Origin: Rhodocyclaceae bacterium UBA1310
Lineage (GTDB): Bacteria; Pseudomonadota; Gammaproteobacteria; Burkholderiales; Rhodocyclaceae
Direction: 5' to 3'
Length of the DNA stretch: 12,865 nt
Assembly (NCBI GenBank): GCA_002307175.1
Contig: DBTS01000111.1
Coordinates: forward strand, 25,082-37,946
Positions 6,855 to 12,865 of this stretch are shown in pieces. Positions within the stretch are counted from its first letter, which is position 1. The number at the start of each line of letters is the position of its first letter. The notes under the pieces are model-generated. The model searched no databases. It was not told the DNA's origin and worked only from the letters and a program-made list of their open reading frames with translations. A program made the translations under genes and the position numbers.

Positions 6855-6891
6855 GTGAGGCCGCAGCAATCCAGATTGCGTGCTGCCTCAC
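6855..6891 (-). terminator. Strong imperfect hairpin just after cysS
   Basis: GTGAGGC (6855-6861) pairs with GCCTCAC (6885-6891). Inside it, after one mismatch and one bulge, GCA pairs with TGC and GCAAT (6866-6870) with ATTGC (6875-6879) around a CCAG loop, giving about 15 pairs. It begins 5 bases after the cysS stop on the minus strand. No U-tract follows (the next minus-strand bases are GAGAATGCAG), so it may be an mRNA-stabilising or Rho-assisted 3' end instead of a classic intrinsic terminator. Confidence 0.5.
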
Positions 6892-6896
6892 CAAGC

Positions 6897-8282
6897 TCAG
6901 GCACGCCGCCAGCTGGTGCCTCCGGCGCCATCTTCGAGAATGATGCCACGCGCCTTGATTTCGTCACGAATCCGGTCTGCCTCGGCAAAATTGCGCGCTT
7001 TCTTCGCCGCAGCGCGCGCGGCGATGAGTGCGTCAATCTCGTCTGACTCATCTCCGGCCACCGGCTTGCCCTGCACAAAAGCCGCCGGGTCAGCCTGCAG
7101 AAAACCGAGCGTACCGCCTAAGGCGCGCAAGACTGAAGACAGGGCCGGAGAACGGGTGCGGTGAATTTCGTTGCGCAAATCAAACAGTACGGCAAATGCC
7201 ATAGGCGTGTTGAAATCATCGTCCATGGCATCCCTGAAGCGCGCCGCGTACGGATTGCTCCAGTCGATTTCCGTCACCCCGGCTTCTGGCGGCACATCGC
7301 GCAAGGCGGTGTACAGGGAAACCAGCGCCCCACGGGCATCCTGCAGAATATCCCAGGTGTAGTTGATCTCCGTGCGGTAATGCCCGCGCAGCAGGAAGAA
7401 GCGGACAGATTCGCCGCCCTGCACCGGGTCAAGCTTGGCGAGCACCTCACGCGTGGTAAAAACGTTACCCAGCGATTTGGACATTTTTTCATTGTCCATA
7501 TTGAGGAAAGCCGCGTGCACCCAGTAGCGGGCCAGTGGCTTGCCGCTGGCACCTTCGCTCTGGGCAATCTCGCCCTCGTGGTGAGGAAACTGCAGATCCC
7601 AGCCACCGCCGTGAATATCCAGCGTATCGCCATGCTCCGAATGGCACATGGCCGAACACTCGATGTGCCAGCCCGGGCGGCCATTGCCCCAGGGTGATTG
7701 CCAGTGCGGTTCCTGCGGCTTGGCAGCCTTCCAGAGCACGAAATCGAGCGGATCACGTTTGGCGGAATTTACCGCCACGCGTTCACCGGAGCGCAGATCG
7801 TCGATGGACTTGCCCGAAAGCTTGCCGTACCCCGCGAAATCGCGCACCGAGTAATACACATCGCCATTTGTTGCCGGATAGGCCAACCCCTTGTCTACGA
7901 GCCGGCCGATGAGCTCCTGCATGTCGCCTATGTGCTGCGTGGCACGTGGCTCCACACTGGGCCGCAGCATCTGCAGGCGGTCACAGTCTTCATGCAGGGC
8001 ATCGACCATGCGGCTCGTCAGAGCCTCAATGGGTTCGCCGTTCTTGTTGGCACGATCAATGATCTTGTCGTCCACGTCCGTGATGTTACGAACATATTTG
8101 ACGTCAAACCCGCTCGTGCGCAACCAGCGGTAGATCATGTCGAACACCGTCAAGGTCCGGGCGTTGCCGATATGAAAGTAATCGTACACGGTCACACCGC
8201 ACACATACATGCGGATTTTGCCGGGCTCCAAAGGTATGAAATCCTGCTTTTCGCGAGCCAGAGTGTTATGAATCTTGAGCAT
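6897..8282 (-). CDS. cysS: Cysteinyl-tRNA synthetase
   Basis: CysRS charges tRNA-Cys with cysteine in the cytoplasm. The protein is 461 residues, the same length as E. coli CysRS, when started at the ATG at 8282. The open frame extends to 8408, but the extra residues do not resemble the family. Class I signatures are YFHIGNAR (HIGH-type, His37-Asn40) and KMSKS (266-270). The zinc site that selects cysteine is complete: Cys28 in MYVCGVTVYDY, Cys209 in GWHIECSAMC, and His234 and Glu238 in FPHHEGEIAQSE. The C-terminal helical anticodon-binding region ends in a usual AEADRIRDEIKARGIILEDG segment. The ribosome binding site is weak (AAGAA-like). It is divergent from the TPR gene, with 144 bases between the two starts. 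Confidence 0.97.
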   Translation of the reverse strand: MLKIHNTLAREKQDFIPLEPGKIRMYVCGVTVYDYFHIGNARTLTVFDMIYRWLRTSGFDVKYVRNITDVDDKIIDRANKNGEPIEALTSRMVDALHEDCDRLQMLRPSVEPRATQHIGDMQELIGRLVDKGLAYPATNGDVYYSVRDFAGYGKLSGKSIDDLRSGERVAVNSAKRDPLDFVLWKAAKPQEPHWQSPWGNGRPGWHIECSAMCHSEHGDTLDIHGGGWDLQFPHHEGEIAQSEGASGKPLARYWVHAAFLNMDNEKMSKSLGNVFTTREVLAKLDPVQGGESVRFFLLRGHYRTEINYTWDILQDARGALVSLYTALRDVPPEAGVTEIDWSNPYAARFRDAMDDDFNTPMAFAVLFDLRNEIHRTRSPALSSVLRALGGTLGFLQADPAAFVQGKPVAGDESDEIDALIAARAAAKKARNFAEADRIRDEIKARGIILEDGAGGTSWRRA

Positions 8283-8378
8283 ATTCTTGAAGATTGTTCT
8301 AATGTCAGACTGATGCCAGCCCTTGCGTACGGGGCAGTAAGTTCGCGTAAGGCAGTGGGATTCGGAGCTGGTGTACAG

Positions 8379-8384
8379 TAGAAT
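8379..8384 (+). promoter_or_regulatory. Possible -10 element between cysS and the TPR gene
   Basis: The 144-base divergent gap (8283-8426) must hold promoters for both cysS and the TPR gene. The best match I can see on the plus strand is TAGAAT, 42 bases before the TPR ATG. A second AT-rich candidate, GATAAT, is at 8391-8396. Neither has a convincing -35 box. No clear minus-strand promoter is seen. Confidence 0.22.
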
Positions 8385-8426
8385 CCCGCCGATAATGCGA
8401 ATTAGCACTGGACCGACTCTACCATA

Positions 8427-9569
8427 ATGCGCCGCTCGAGCCCTGCCTGTTACAGCATCTTAGTTACCACAATGGTTACCACAATGGTGGTTCTGTCTGC
8501 AGTCAGCATCCCTGCATTCGCGCAGAACCCGCCTGCGGGTTCCGTCGTCGCCGAAGCGCAGGCCCTGATGCAGCAAGGCCAGCAAAGCCAGGCTCTGGAA
8601 AAGGTTGACCGCGCACTTGCCGCCAACCCCAGAGACCGTCAGGCCCGCTTTCTCAAAGGCGTGATCCTCACGGAACTGAACAAGCTTGACGAAGCGGCTG
8701 CCGTCTTCGTCAAACTGACCCAGGATGCCCCGGAACTGCCAGAACCCTACAACAACCTGGCGGTAATTTACGCCCAGCAGAAGCAGTACGACAAGGCCAA
8801 GGCTGCGCTGGAAATGGCCATTCGTACCAATCCTTCGTACGCTGTGGCACACGAAAACCTGGGTGATCTGTATGCCAAGATGGCTCGGGAAGCCTACGAC
8901 AAGGCCCTGCAGACGGACTCCAGCAACGCCAATGCACAGGCCAAGCTGAATCTCCTGCGGGAACTGACTGCGGCACCGGCCAAGCCGCCAGTGCCTGCCG
9001 CACCTACCCGTCAGGTCACCATTGCTGCTGCGCCAGCACCGGCACCAGTCCGTAGCGAACCGCCCAAGCCGGCCCAGCCTGTGCAGGCAGCCATTGCCAG
9101 TTCGGCGGCAAAACCGCCGGCCCCCGCTATCGCACCTGCCGCCCCGGCCGCAGTTGCGGCGACAAGTGCCCAGGCGCAGTCATCGAAGAGCGCAGCCTCA
9201 TCATCGGCTGCCGCGGCACCTGCAGAAGAAGGTAAGAGCGCCGTACGCAGCGCTGTGTTGGCCTGGGCAAGTGCCTGGTCGAACAAGAACGCGCGGGAAT
9301 ACCTTTCCTACTACGCCAAGGATTTCCAGGTACCGGACCGCAAATCGCGCAAGGATTGGGAGGAAGAACGCACCCAGCGCGTAACCAAACCCGGCAACAT
9401 CAAGGTTTCGGTTGCTGAACTTGAAATCCACGTCAATGGAGATCACGCCACCGCGCGCTTCAAGCAGCACTACGATTCGGCCAATTTCAACTCGGCCAGT
9501 GGCAAAACGCTGGAACTCACCCAGCGTAACGGACACTGGCAGATCGTCCAGGAGCGGATCGGGCGTTGA
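8427..9569 (+). CDS. Exported tetratricopeptide repeat protein with NTF2-like C-terminal domain
   Basis: This 380-residue protein starts with a signal peptide, with likely cleavage after Ala32 in AFA-QN. Residues 38-170 hold about three to four TPR units. Clear ones are QARFLKGVILTELNKLDEAA and PYNNLAVIYAQQKQYDKAKA, followed by AHENLGDLYAKMAREAYDKA. TPRs are protein-binding scaffolds. A Pro/Ala/Ser-rich linker of about 90 residues (182-270) is likely extended and disordered and could span part of the cell wall. The last 110 residues (AVLAWASAWSNKNAREYLSY to the end) look like an NTF2/SnoaL-type fold and resemble the C-terminus of the next gene's product. The 4-base overlap with the L,D-transpeptidase suggests the two work together in the periplasm. 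No strong Shine-Dalgarno site precedes the ATG. The partner and exact role are unknown. Confidence 0.88.
   Translation: MRRSSPACYSILVTTMVTTMVVLSAVSIPAFAQNPPAGSVVAEAQALMQQGQQSQALEKVDRALAANPRDRQARFLKGVILTELNKLDEAAAVFVKLTQDAPELPEPYNNLAVIYAQQKQYDKAKAALEMAIRTNPSYAVAHENLGDLYAKMAREAYDKALQTDSSNANAQAKLNLLRELTAAPAKPPVPAAPTRQVTIAAAPAPAPVRSEPPKPAQPVQAAIASSAAKPPAPAIAPAAPAAVAATSAQAQSSKSAASSSAAAAPAEEGKSAVRSAVLAWASAWSNKNAREYLSYYAKDFQVPDRKSRKDWEEERTQRVTKPGNIKVSVAELEIHVNGDHATARFKQHYDSANFNSASGKTLELTQRNGHWQIVQERIGR
8463..8486 (+). repeat. 12-base tandem duplication in the TPR signal peptide
   Basis: GTTACCACAATG occurs twice in a row, in frame, encoding VTTM-VTTM inside the hydrophobic part of the signal peptide. 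Each copy also carries an ATG, giving two extra in-frame start candidates (8472 and 8484), although neither has a better ribosome binding site. Confidence 0.9.
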
Positions 9570-10783
9570 AGAAGACCCTGAACAGCATTTTCCTCAGCAG
9601 GTCTCAACGCATTGTGGCATGCGTGGCTCTGGCTCTCTCTGCAAAAGCCGGTGCCCCGAACGCCATCATAGCTGGTGTCTCGGACGCTGGGCCTGATGCC
9701 ACGATCAATCTGATCATGCGCGACATCGATCACAACCAGCTGGATATCGCCCTGACGCGCACAGACAATCTGCTGCGTATCTACCCGAATTTCCGTCTGG
9801 CACACCTGATCCGTGGCGACCTGCTGCTGGCCCGCTCGCAAGCCCTGACCGGTTTCGGCAACGCCACCAATGCACCGGCAGAGCGCGTCAACGACCTACG
9901 TGAGGAAGCCATAGCCCGCCTCAAGGGCTATCGTAGCCGCCCCACGACAAACACCGTACCGCGCTACCTGCTGCAGCTGCGCGATGACCAGAACTACGCC
10001 ATCGTCGTTGACACCAAGCAGTCGCGCCTGTACGTCTATCGCAACGAAAAGGGGCGCCCCGTCTTTGTGGCTGACTGGTACGTCAGTCAGGGCAAGGCTG
10101 GTGCTGAAAAAACCCGTGAAGGCGACCTGAAGACGCCGATCGGCGTGTATCAGGTGACCGGCATCCTGCCCGGCGAAAAAATCGGCGACTACTATGGCAA
10201 GCGCGCCTTCCCGCTGAACTATCCCAATGAGTGGGATCGGATGCAGGGGCGCAACGGGCATGGGATCTGGCTGCACGGCGTGCCTTCGGATACTTTTGCG
10301 CGCCCCCCAAAAGCCTCGGAAGGCTGCGTGGTGCTGGCAAACCAGGATCTGGATACACTGGGCACCTATCTGCAGATCGGCGTAACGCCGATCATCATCA
10401 GCGATGGCGTCGAGTGGCTGTCGCTTGATGACTGGCAAACCCAGCGGCAGTCACTCGACAAGGAAATCGAAAACTGGCGCGCTGACTGGGAAAGTCGCGA
10501 TACCGACAGGTATCTCTCGCACTATTCCAGCCGTTTCCGCGCCGGTAATCTGAATCTCGCCAGCTGGGGCCGGCAGAAACGCGACGTGAACGCCAGCAAG
10601 GCCTGGGTCAAGGTCAGCGTGCGCAATCTGAGCGTGCTGCGCAACCCGGGCAAGGAAGAGATGGTCATGGTGAGTTTTGACCAGGACTATCGCAGCAATA
10701 ATGTGAACAACGTCTCAACCAAGCGTCAGTACTGGATCAAGGAAGACGGACGCTGGAAAATCATTTACGAAGGATCGACCTGA
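9566..10783 (+). CDS. L,D-transpeptidase (YkuD domain) with NTF2-like C-terminal domain
   Basis: This 405-residue exported enzyme probably forms 3-3 cross-links in peptidoglycan or attaches proteins to it. A basic start (MKK) and a hydrophobic segment (IVACVALALSAKAGA) act as a signal peptide. Residues 45-95 form a helical, TPR-like region. The YkuD domain (about 143-280) begins YAIVVDTKQSRLYVYRNEKG and holds the catalytic motif with His237 in IWLHGVP and Cys254 in ASEGCVVL. Residues 298-405 are an NTF2-like domain resembling the tail of the TPR protein just upstream. The start is a TTG that overlaps the preceding TGA (TTGA). AGGAG lies 11 bases before it, and no usable ATG exists near the N-terminus. 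It could instead be a YkuD-fold carboxypeptidase or amidase-like enzyme, because the family has several activities. Confidence 0.92.
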   Translation: MKKTLNSIFLSRSQRIVACVALALSAKAGAPNAIIAGVSDAGPDATINLIMRDIDHNQLDIALTRTDNLLRIYPNFRLAHLIRGDLLLARSQALTGFGNATNAPAERVNDLREEAIARLKGYRSRPTTNTVPRYLLQLRDDQNYAIVVDTKQSRLYVYRNEKGRPVFVADWYVSQGKAGAEKTREGDLKTPIGVYQVTGILPGEKIGDYYGKRAFPLNYPNEWDRMQGRNGHGIWLHGVPSDTFARPPKASEGCVVLANQDLDTLGTYLQIGVTPIIISDGVEWLSLDDWQTQRQSLDKEIENWRADWESRDTDRYLSHYSSRFRAGNLNLASWGRQKRDVNASKAWVKVSVRNLSVLRNPGKEEMVMVSFDQDYRSNNVNNVSTKRQYWIKEDGRWKIIYEGST

Positions 10784-10788
10784 TTATC

Positions 10789-11379
10789 ATGATGAAGACA
10801 CTCAAGGGTTTCGTAGCATTGGCAGCATCCTGTATGCTCCTGCTGGGCTTGGCAATGCCGGCCCAGGCAGCTGAACCGACGGTGGTGATTGCCACCAATC
10901 TGGGCAACATCACCGTAGAACTGAATCCCGCTCTGGCTCCCAAGAGCGTGGCAAACTTCCTCAAATACGTTGAAGACAAACATTACGACGGCACGGTCTT
11001 CCACCGCGTGATCAAGGACTTCATGATCCAGGGCGGTGGCTACACGGAGAACCTGAGCCAGAAGCCGACCCGCGCGCCGATTGTGAACGAGGCCAAGAAT
11101 GGCCTGAAGAATGTGCGTGGCTCGATCGCCATGGCCCGTACCGGCGACCCGGACTCGGCCACCTCGCAGTTCTTCATCAACACCGTCAATAACAGCAGCC
11201 TCGACTATCCCAAGCCTGATGGCTACGGCTACGCGGTGTTCGGCAAAGTGATCGCCGGCATGGACGTGGTCGACAAGATCCGCGCCGTGCAGACCGGTAA
11301 TGTCGGCCCGTTCAGCGATGTGCCGACCAAGCCTGTGATCATCAACAGCATCCGTCTGGCCCCCGCCGCTGCCAAGTAA
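10789..11379 (+). CDS. ppiA: Periplasmic peptidyl-prolyl cis-trans isomerase A (cyclophilin)
   Basis: The 196-residue protein has a signal peptide (MMKTLKGFVALAASCMLLLG, cleavage near AQA at 25-27), so it acts in the periplasm, where it should speed proline isomerisation in exported proteins. The cyclophilin core is complete: FHRVIKDFMIQGGGY carries the catalytic Arg and the Phe/Met/Gln pocket residues, NVRGSIAMAR follows, and SATSQFFINT carries the second pocket wall. YGYAVFGKVIAGMDVVDKI closes the fold. The length is typical for the secreted bacterial type. It starts 5 bases after the L,D-transpeptidase stop and is followed by a second cyclophilin. AAGGA lies about 15 bases before the ATG, which is far, so coupling to the upstream gene may help translation. 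Confidence 0.93.
   Translation: MMKTLKGFVALAASCMLLLGLAMPAQAAEPTVVIATNLGNITVELNPALAPKSVANFLKYVEDKHYDGTVFHRVIKDFMIQGGGYTENLSQKPTRAPIVNEAKNGLKNVRGSIAMARTGDPDSATSQFFINTVNNSSLDYPKPDGYGYAVFGKVIAGMDVVDKIRAVQTGNVGPFSDVPTKPVIINSIRLAPAAAK
11086..11141 (+). repeat. Copy 1 of a 56-base near-identical block (in ppiA)
   Basis: This block matches 11647-11702 in ppiB at 55 of 56 bases. The single difference is T at 11112 against C at 11673, a silent change. It encodes NEAKNGLKNVRGSIAMART. Confidence 0.9.
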
Positions 11380-11400
11380 GTCATTCCACCGATTTATAAC

Positions 11401-11420
11401 CAGGGCACTGCTGTGCCCTG
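11401..11420 (+). other. Perfect hairpin between ppiA and ppiB
   Basis: CAGGGCAC (11401-11408) and GTGCCCTG (11413-11420) form a perfect 8-pair stem with a TGCT loop. ATTCTCC follows, not a U-tract, and the ppiB ribosome binding site starts 7 bases later. It could trim or stabilise the mRNA or weakly attenuate transcription into ppiB. An ordinary intrinsic terminator is less likely. Confidence 0.55.
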
Positions 11421-11439
11421 ATTCTCCGGAGAACCATCA

Positions 11440-11925
11440 ATGGTCAAATTGCACACGCGTTTCGGCGTTATCACGCTCGAACTGGACGCTGAAAAAGCCC
11501 CCAAGTCTGTCGCCAACTTCCTCGCCTACGTTGAAGCAGGCCACTACGACGGCACGATCTTCCATCGTGTCATCAAGAACTTCATGATCCAGGGTGGCGG
11601 CATGCTGCCGGACATGAGCCAGAAGAAGACCAACGCTCCCGTTGAAAACGAGGCCAAGAATGGCCTGAAGAACGTGCGTGGCTCGATCGCCATGGCCCGT
11701 ACGAATGATCCGCACTCCGCCACGGCACAGTTCTTCATCAACACCGTTGATAACGAATTCCTGGACTATCCGGGACAGGATGGCTGGGGCTACGCCGTGT
11801 TCGGCAAGGTCGTCGAAGGTCTGGACGTGGTCGAGCAGATTCGCGCCGTGGCAACCGGCCGCACCGGCTACCATTCGGATGTGCCACGCGAACCCGTGCT
11901 CATCGACAAAGCTGAAGTCGTCTGA
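11440..11925 (+). CDS. ppiB: Cytoplasmic peptidyl-prolyl cis-trans isomerase B (cyclophilin)
   Basis: The 161-residue cyclophilin has no signal peptide, so it acts in the cytoplasm on proline bonds of folding proteins. E. coli PpiB is 164 residues. Core residues are in FHRVIKNFMIQGGG, NVRGSIAMAR and SATAQFFINTVDN, ending in GYAVFGKVVEGLDVVEQIRA. GGAGAA lies 6 bases before the ATG, a good ribosome binding site. The protein is clearly paralogous to the preceding PpiA, with well over half the core residues identical, and one 56-base stretch is almost identical at the DNA level. lpxH starts 2 bases after its stop, so the two are likely co-translated. Confidence 0.95.
   Translation: MVKLHTRFGVITLELDAEKAPKSVANFLAYVEAGHYDGTIFHRVIKNFMIQGGGMLPDMSQKKTNAPVENEAKNGLKNVRGSIAMARTNDPHSATAQFFINTVDNEFLDYPGQDGWGYAVFGKVVEGLDVVEQIRAVATGRTGYHSDVPREPVLIDKAEVV
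11647..11702 (+). repeat. Copy 2 of a 56-base near-identical block (in ppiB)
   Basis: This block matches 11086-11141 in ppiA at 55 of 56 bases, 561 bases downstream and in the same reading frame relative to the protein. The flanking bases diverge at once on both sides. Confidence 0.9.
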
Positions 11926-11927
11926 TA

Positions 11928-12647
11928 GTGCAGTTATTCATCTCTGACCTGCATCTGAATCCTGCCCATCCGGAAACGACCGAGGCCTTCCGCCGTTTCA
12001 TGGCCGGGCCGGCGCAGGCCGCAGATACCCTGTGGATCCTCGGCGATCTGTTCAATTACTGGACAGGCGACGATGATCTGCGGGATGCCTTCAATGCCGG
12101 TATCGCCACCGACATCAGGCAACTCGTTGCCCGGGGCGTGCGCGTGCGCATCATTCCGGGTAATCGGGATTTCATGCTTTCGCGGCGTTTCGGGAAATTC
12201 ACCGGCGCCTCCATCGAACCCGAGATCGTCACCCTCGAACTGGCTGGCAAGCCCTGCGTGCTGGCGCATGGTGACGAACTGTGCACCGACGACGAACCCT
12301 ATCAGCGCTATCGCAGGATTTCCCGCCTGCCGATCTGGAAGGCCGTGACCTACCTGACGCCGGAATTCGTGCGCCTGCGCATTGCCACACGTATCCGCAG
12401 CAACAGCGTGGCAAAAAAGAAGACCGTCAGCCGCAAGCTCATGGACGTCAACCAGGAGGCTGTCGCCAATTTGCTGCGGAAAACCCATGCCGTCTGTCTG
12501 ATCCACGGCCATACGCATATGCCTGCACGCCATGTCCTGGATGTCGATGGAAAGGCCTGCGAACGCTGGGTTCTCGCTGACTGGCACGCCACGGCCACCT
12601 GGCTGGAAGCCGGCCCGCAGGGGCTTATCGCCCGCACTGAAGCCTGA
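11928..12647 (+). CDS. lpxH: UDP-2,3-diacylglucosamine diphosphatase
   Basis: LpxH hydrolyses UDP-2,3-diacylglucosamine to lipid X and UMP, the fourth step of lipid A synthesis, at the cytoplasmic face of the inner membrane. The protein is 239 residues (240 in E. coli). It is a calcineurin-like metallophosphoesterase with all metal ligands visible: Asp7 and His9 in ISDLHL, Asp40 in LGDLF, Asn79 in PGNRDF, His114 in AHGDELC, and His195 and His197 in HGHTHMP. The start is GTG at 11928, 2 bases after the ppiB stop. It gives the family's usual N-terminus, with the first metal site at residues 7-9. No clear Shine-Dalgarno site is present, so re-initiation after ppiB is likely. Residue 43 is Asn where GDLFE is common. 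Confidence 0.96.
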   Translation: MQLFISDLHLNPAHPETTEAFRRFMAGPAQAADTLWILGDLFNYWTGDDDLRDAFNAGIATDIRQLVARGVRVRIIPGNRDFMLSRRFGKFTGASIEPEIVTLELAGKPCVLAHGDELCTDDEPYQRYRRISRLPIWKAVTYLTPEFVRLRIATRIRSNSVAKKKTVSRKLMDVNQEAVANLLRKTHAVCLIHGHTHMPARHVLDVDGKACERWVLADWHATATWLEAGPQGLIARTEA

Positions 12648-12696
12648 AAACCTGTTACCGTCAGTCAGTCACACGCAAGACAACCACTGACCAGAC

Positions 12697-12846
12697 ATGA
12701 GCATCTACGCGCTAAAACCCCGTTTCCAGGCTTTCCTGAGGCCTCTCACCCAGGGCTTGTATTCCACCGGGGTCACCGCCAACCAGGTGACACTCGCAGC
12801 CTGCATCGTTTCCGTTGCAATCGGAATTGCGCTCACCATCCACTGA
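12697..12846 (+). CDS. Truncated CDP-alcohol phosphatidyltransferase (N-terminal fragment)
   Basis: The frame opens MSIYALKPRFQAFLRPLTQG and continues LYSTGVTANQVTLAACIVSV, which resembles the N-terminus of CDP-alcohol phosphatidyltransferase family proteins (phospholipid head-group enzymes of the inner membrane, usually about 200 residues). It then meets TGA at 12844 after 49 residues, in the middle of the first membrane helix. The catalytic DG..AR....D...D motif is therefore absent. The remaining 19 bases are open in all three frames but too short to show whether the protein resumes in another frame. Possible readings are a true premature stop, a frameshift just before 12844, or poor sequence near a contig end. 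No strong Shine-Dalgarno site precedes the ATG. It lies 49 bases after lpxH. Confidence 0.6.
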   Translation: MSIYALKPRFQAFLRPLTQGLYSTGVTANQVTLAACIVSVAIGIALTIH

Positions 12847-12865
12847 GCTTCCCCCGAAATTTCGT

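Noticed and set aside
7698..8381. Plus-strand open frame (227 codons) opposite cysS
   Set aside because: It lies antisense to a full-length CysRS with all signature motifs and shows no family features.
8283..8408. N-terminal extension of CysRS to the start at 8408
   Set aside because: The added 42 residues do not resemble the family, while the ATG at 8282 gives the same length as E. coli CysRS and places the zinc cysteine at residue 28.
11401..11420. Intrinsic terminator between ppiA and ppiB
   Set aside because: The stem is perfect, but no U-tract follows and the ppiB ribosome binding site is immediately downstream, so it is listed as a hairpin of unknown role.
11934..12587. Minus-strand open frame (217 codons) opposite lpxH
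   Set aside because: lpxH on the plus strand carries every metal-binding motif. The antisense frame has no recognisable domain.

Overview
The window looks like chromosomal DNA of a betaproteobacterium, with Rhodocyclales or a close relative as the best guess. The reasons are the moderately high GC content, the Gram-negative lipid A gene lpxH, the partial biotin order bioF-bioH-bioC-bioD, an H+-pyrophosphatase tail, and the run of cysS, a TPR protein, an L,D-transpeptidase, two cyclophilins and lpxH. This placement rests on gene content and remembered protein similarity, not on a search. No tRNA, rRNA, CRISPR array, insertion sequence or phage gene is visible.

Layout. (1) 1-315: the 3' end of a membrane pyrophosphatase gene (hppA) and a clear intrinsic terminator. 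(2) 382-4678: an esterase-like alpha/beta hydrolase, then a tightly packed biotin operon bioF-bioH-bioC-bioD, in which three genes overlap and bioD starts 1 base after bioC. (3) 4703-5257, minus strand: a secreted DUF4124-type protein convergent with bioD. (4) 5258-5607: a stretch with no intact gene. It may hold the remains of a small frameshifted gene. (5) 5608-6108: a two-helix membrane protein with a PH-like tail, whose stop codon interlocks with that of a convergent orphan ParA ATPase (6105-6758, minus). (6) 6897-8282, minus: cysS, with a strong hairpin just past its stop. (7) 8427-12647: a plus-strand run of envelope genes: an exported TPR protein, an L,D-transpeptidase, periplasmic PpiA, cytoplasmic PpiB and LpxH. 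(8) 12697-12846: the start of a CDP-alcohol phosphatidyltransferase gene that hits a stop after 49 codons, 19 bases before the window ends.

How the genes fit together. BioC and BioH make and release pimeloyl-ACP, BioF converts it to 8-amino-7-oxononanoate, and BioD closes the ureido ring to give dethiobiotin. BioA and BioB, needed for the other steps, are not here. In the envelope run the TPR protein and the L,D-transpeptidase share a homologous C-terminal domain of about 105 residues and overlap by 4 bases, so they probably act together in the periplasm on peptidoglycan. PpiA could help fold exported proteins, and LpxH works in lipid A synthesis. Most of the window is conserved housekeeping DNA. 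The least ordinary points are the TPR/transpeptidase pair with its duplicated domain, the possible frameshifted gene at 5311-5582, the 56-base near-identity between the two cyclophilin genes, and the prematurely stopped phosphatidyltransferase.
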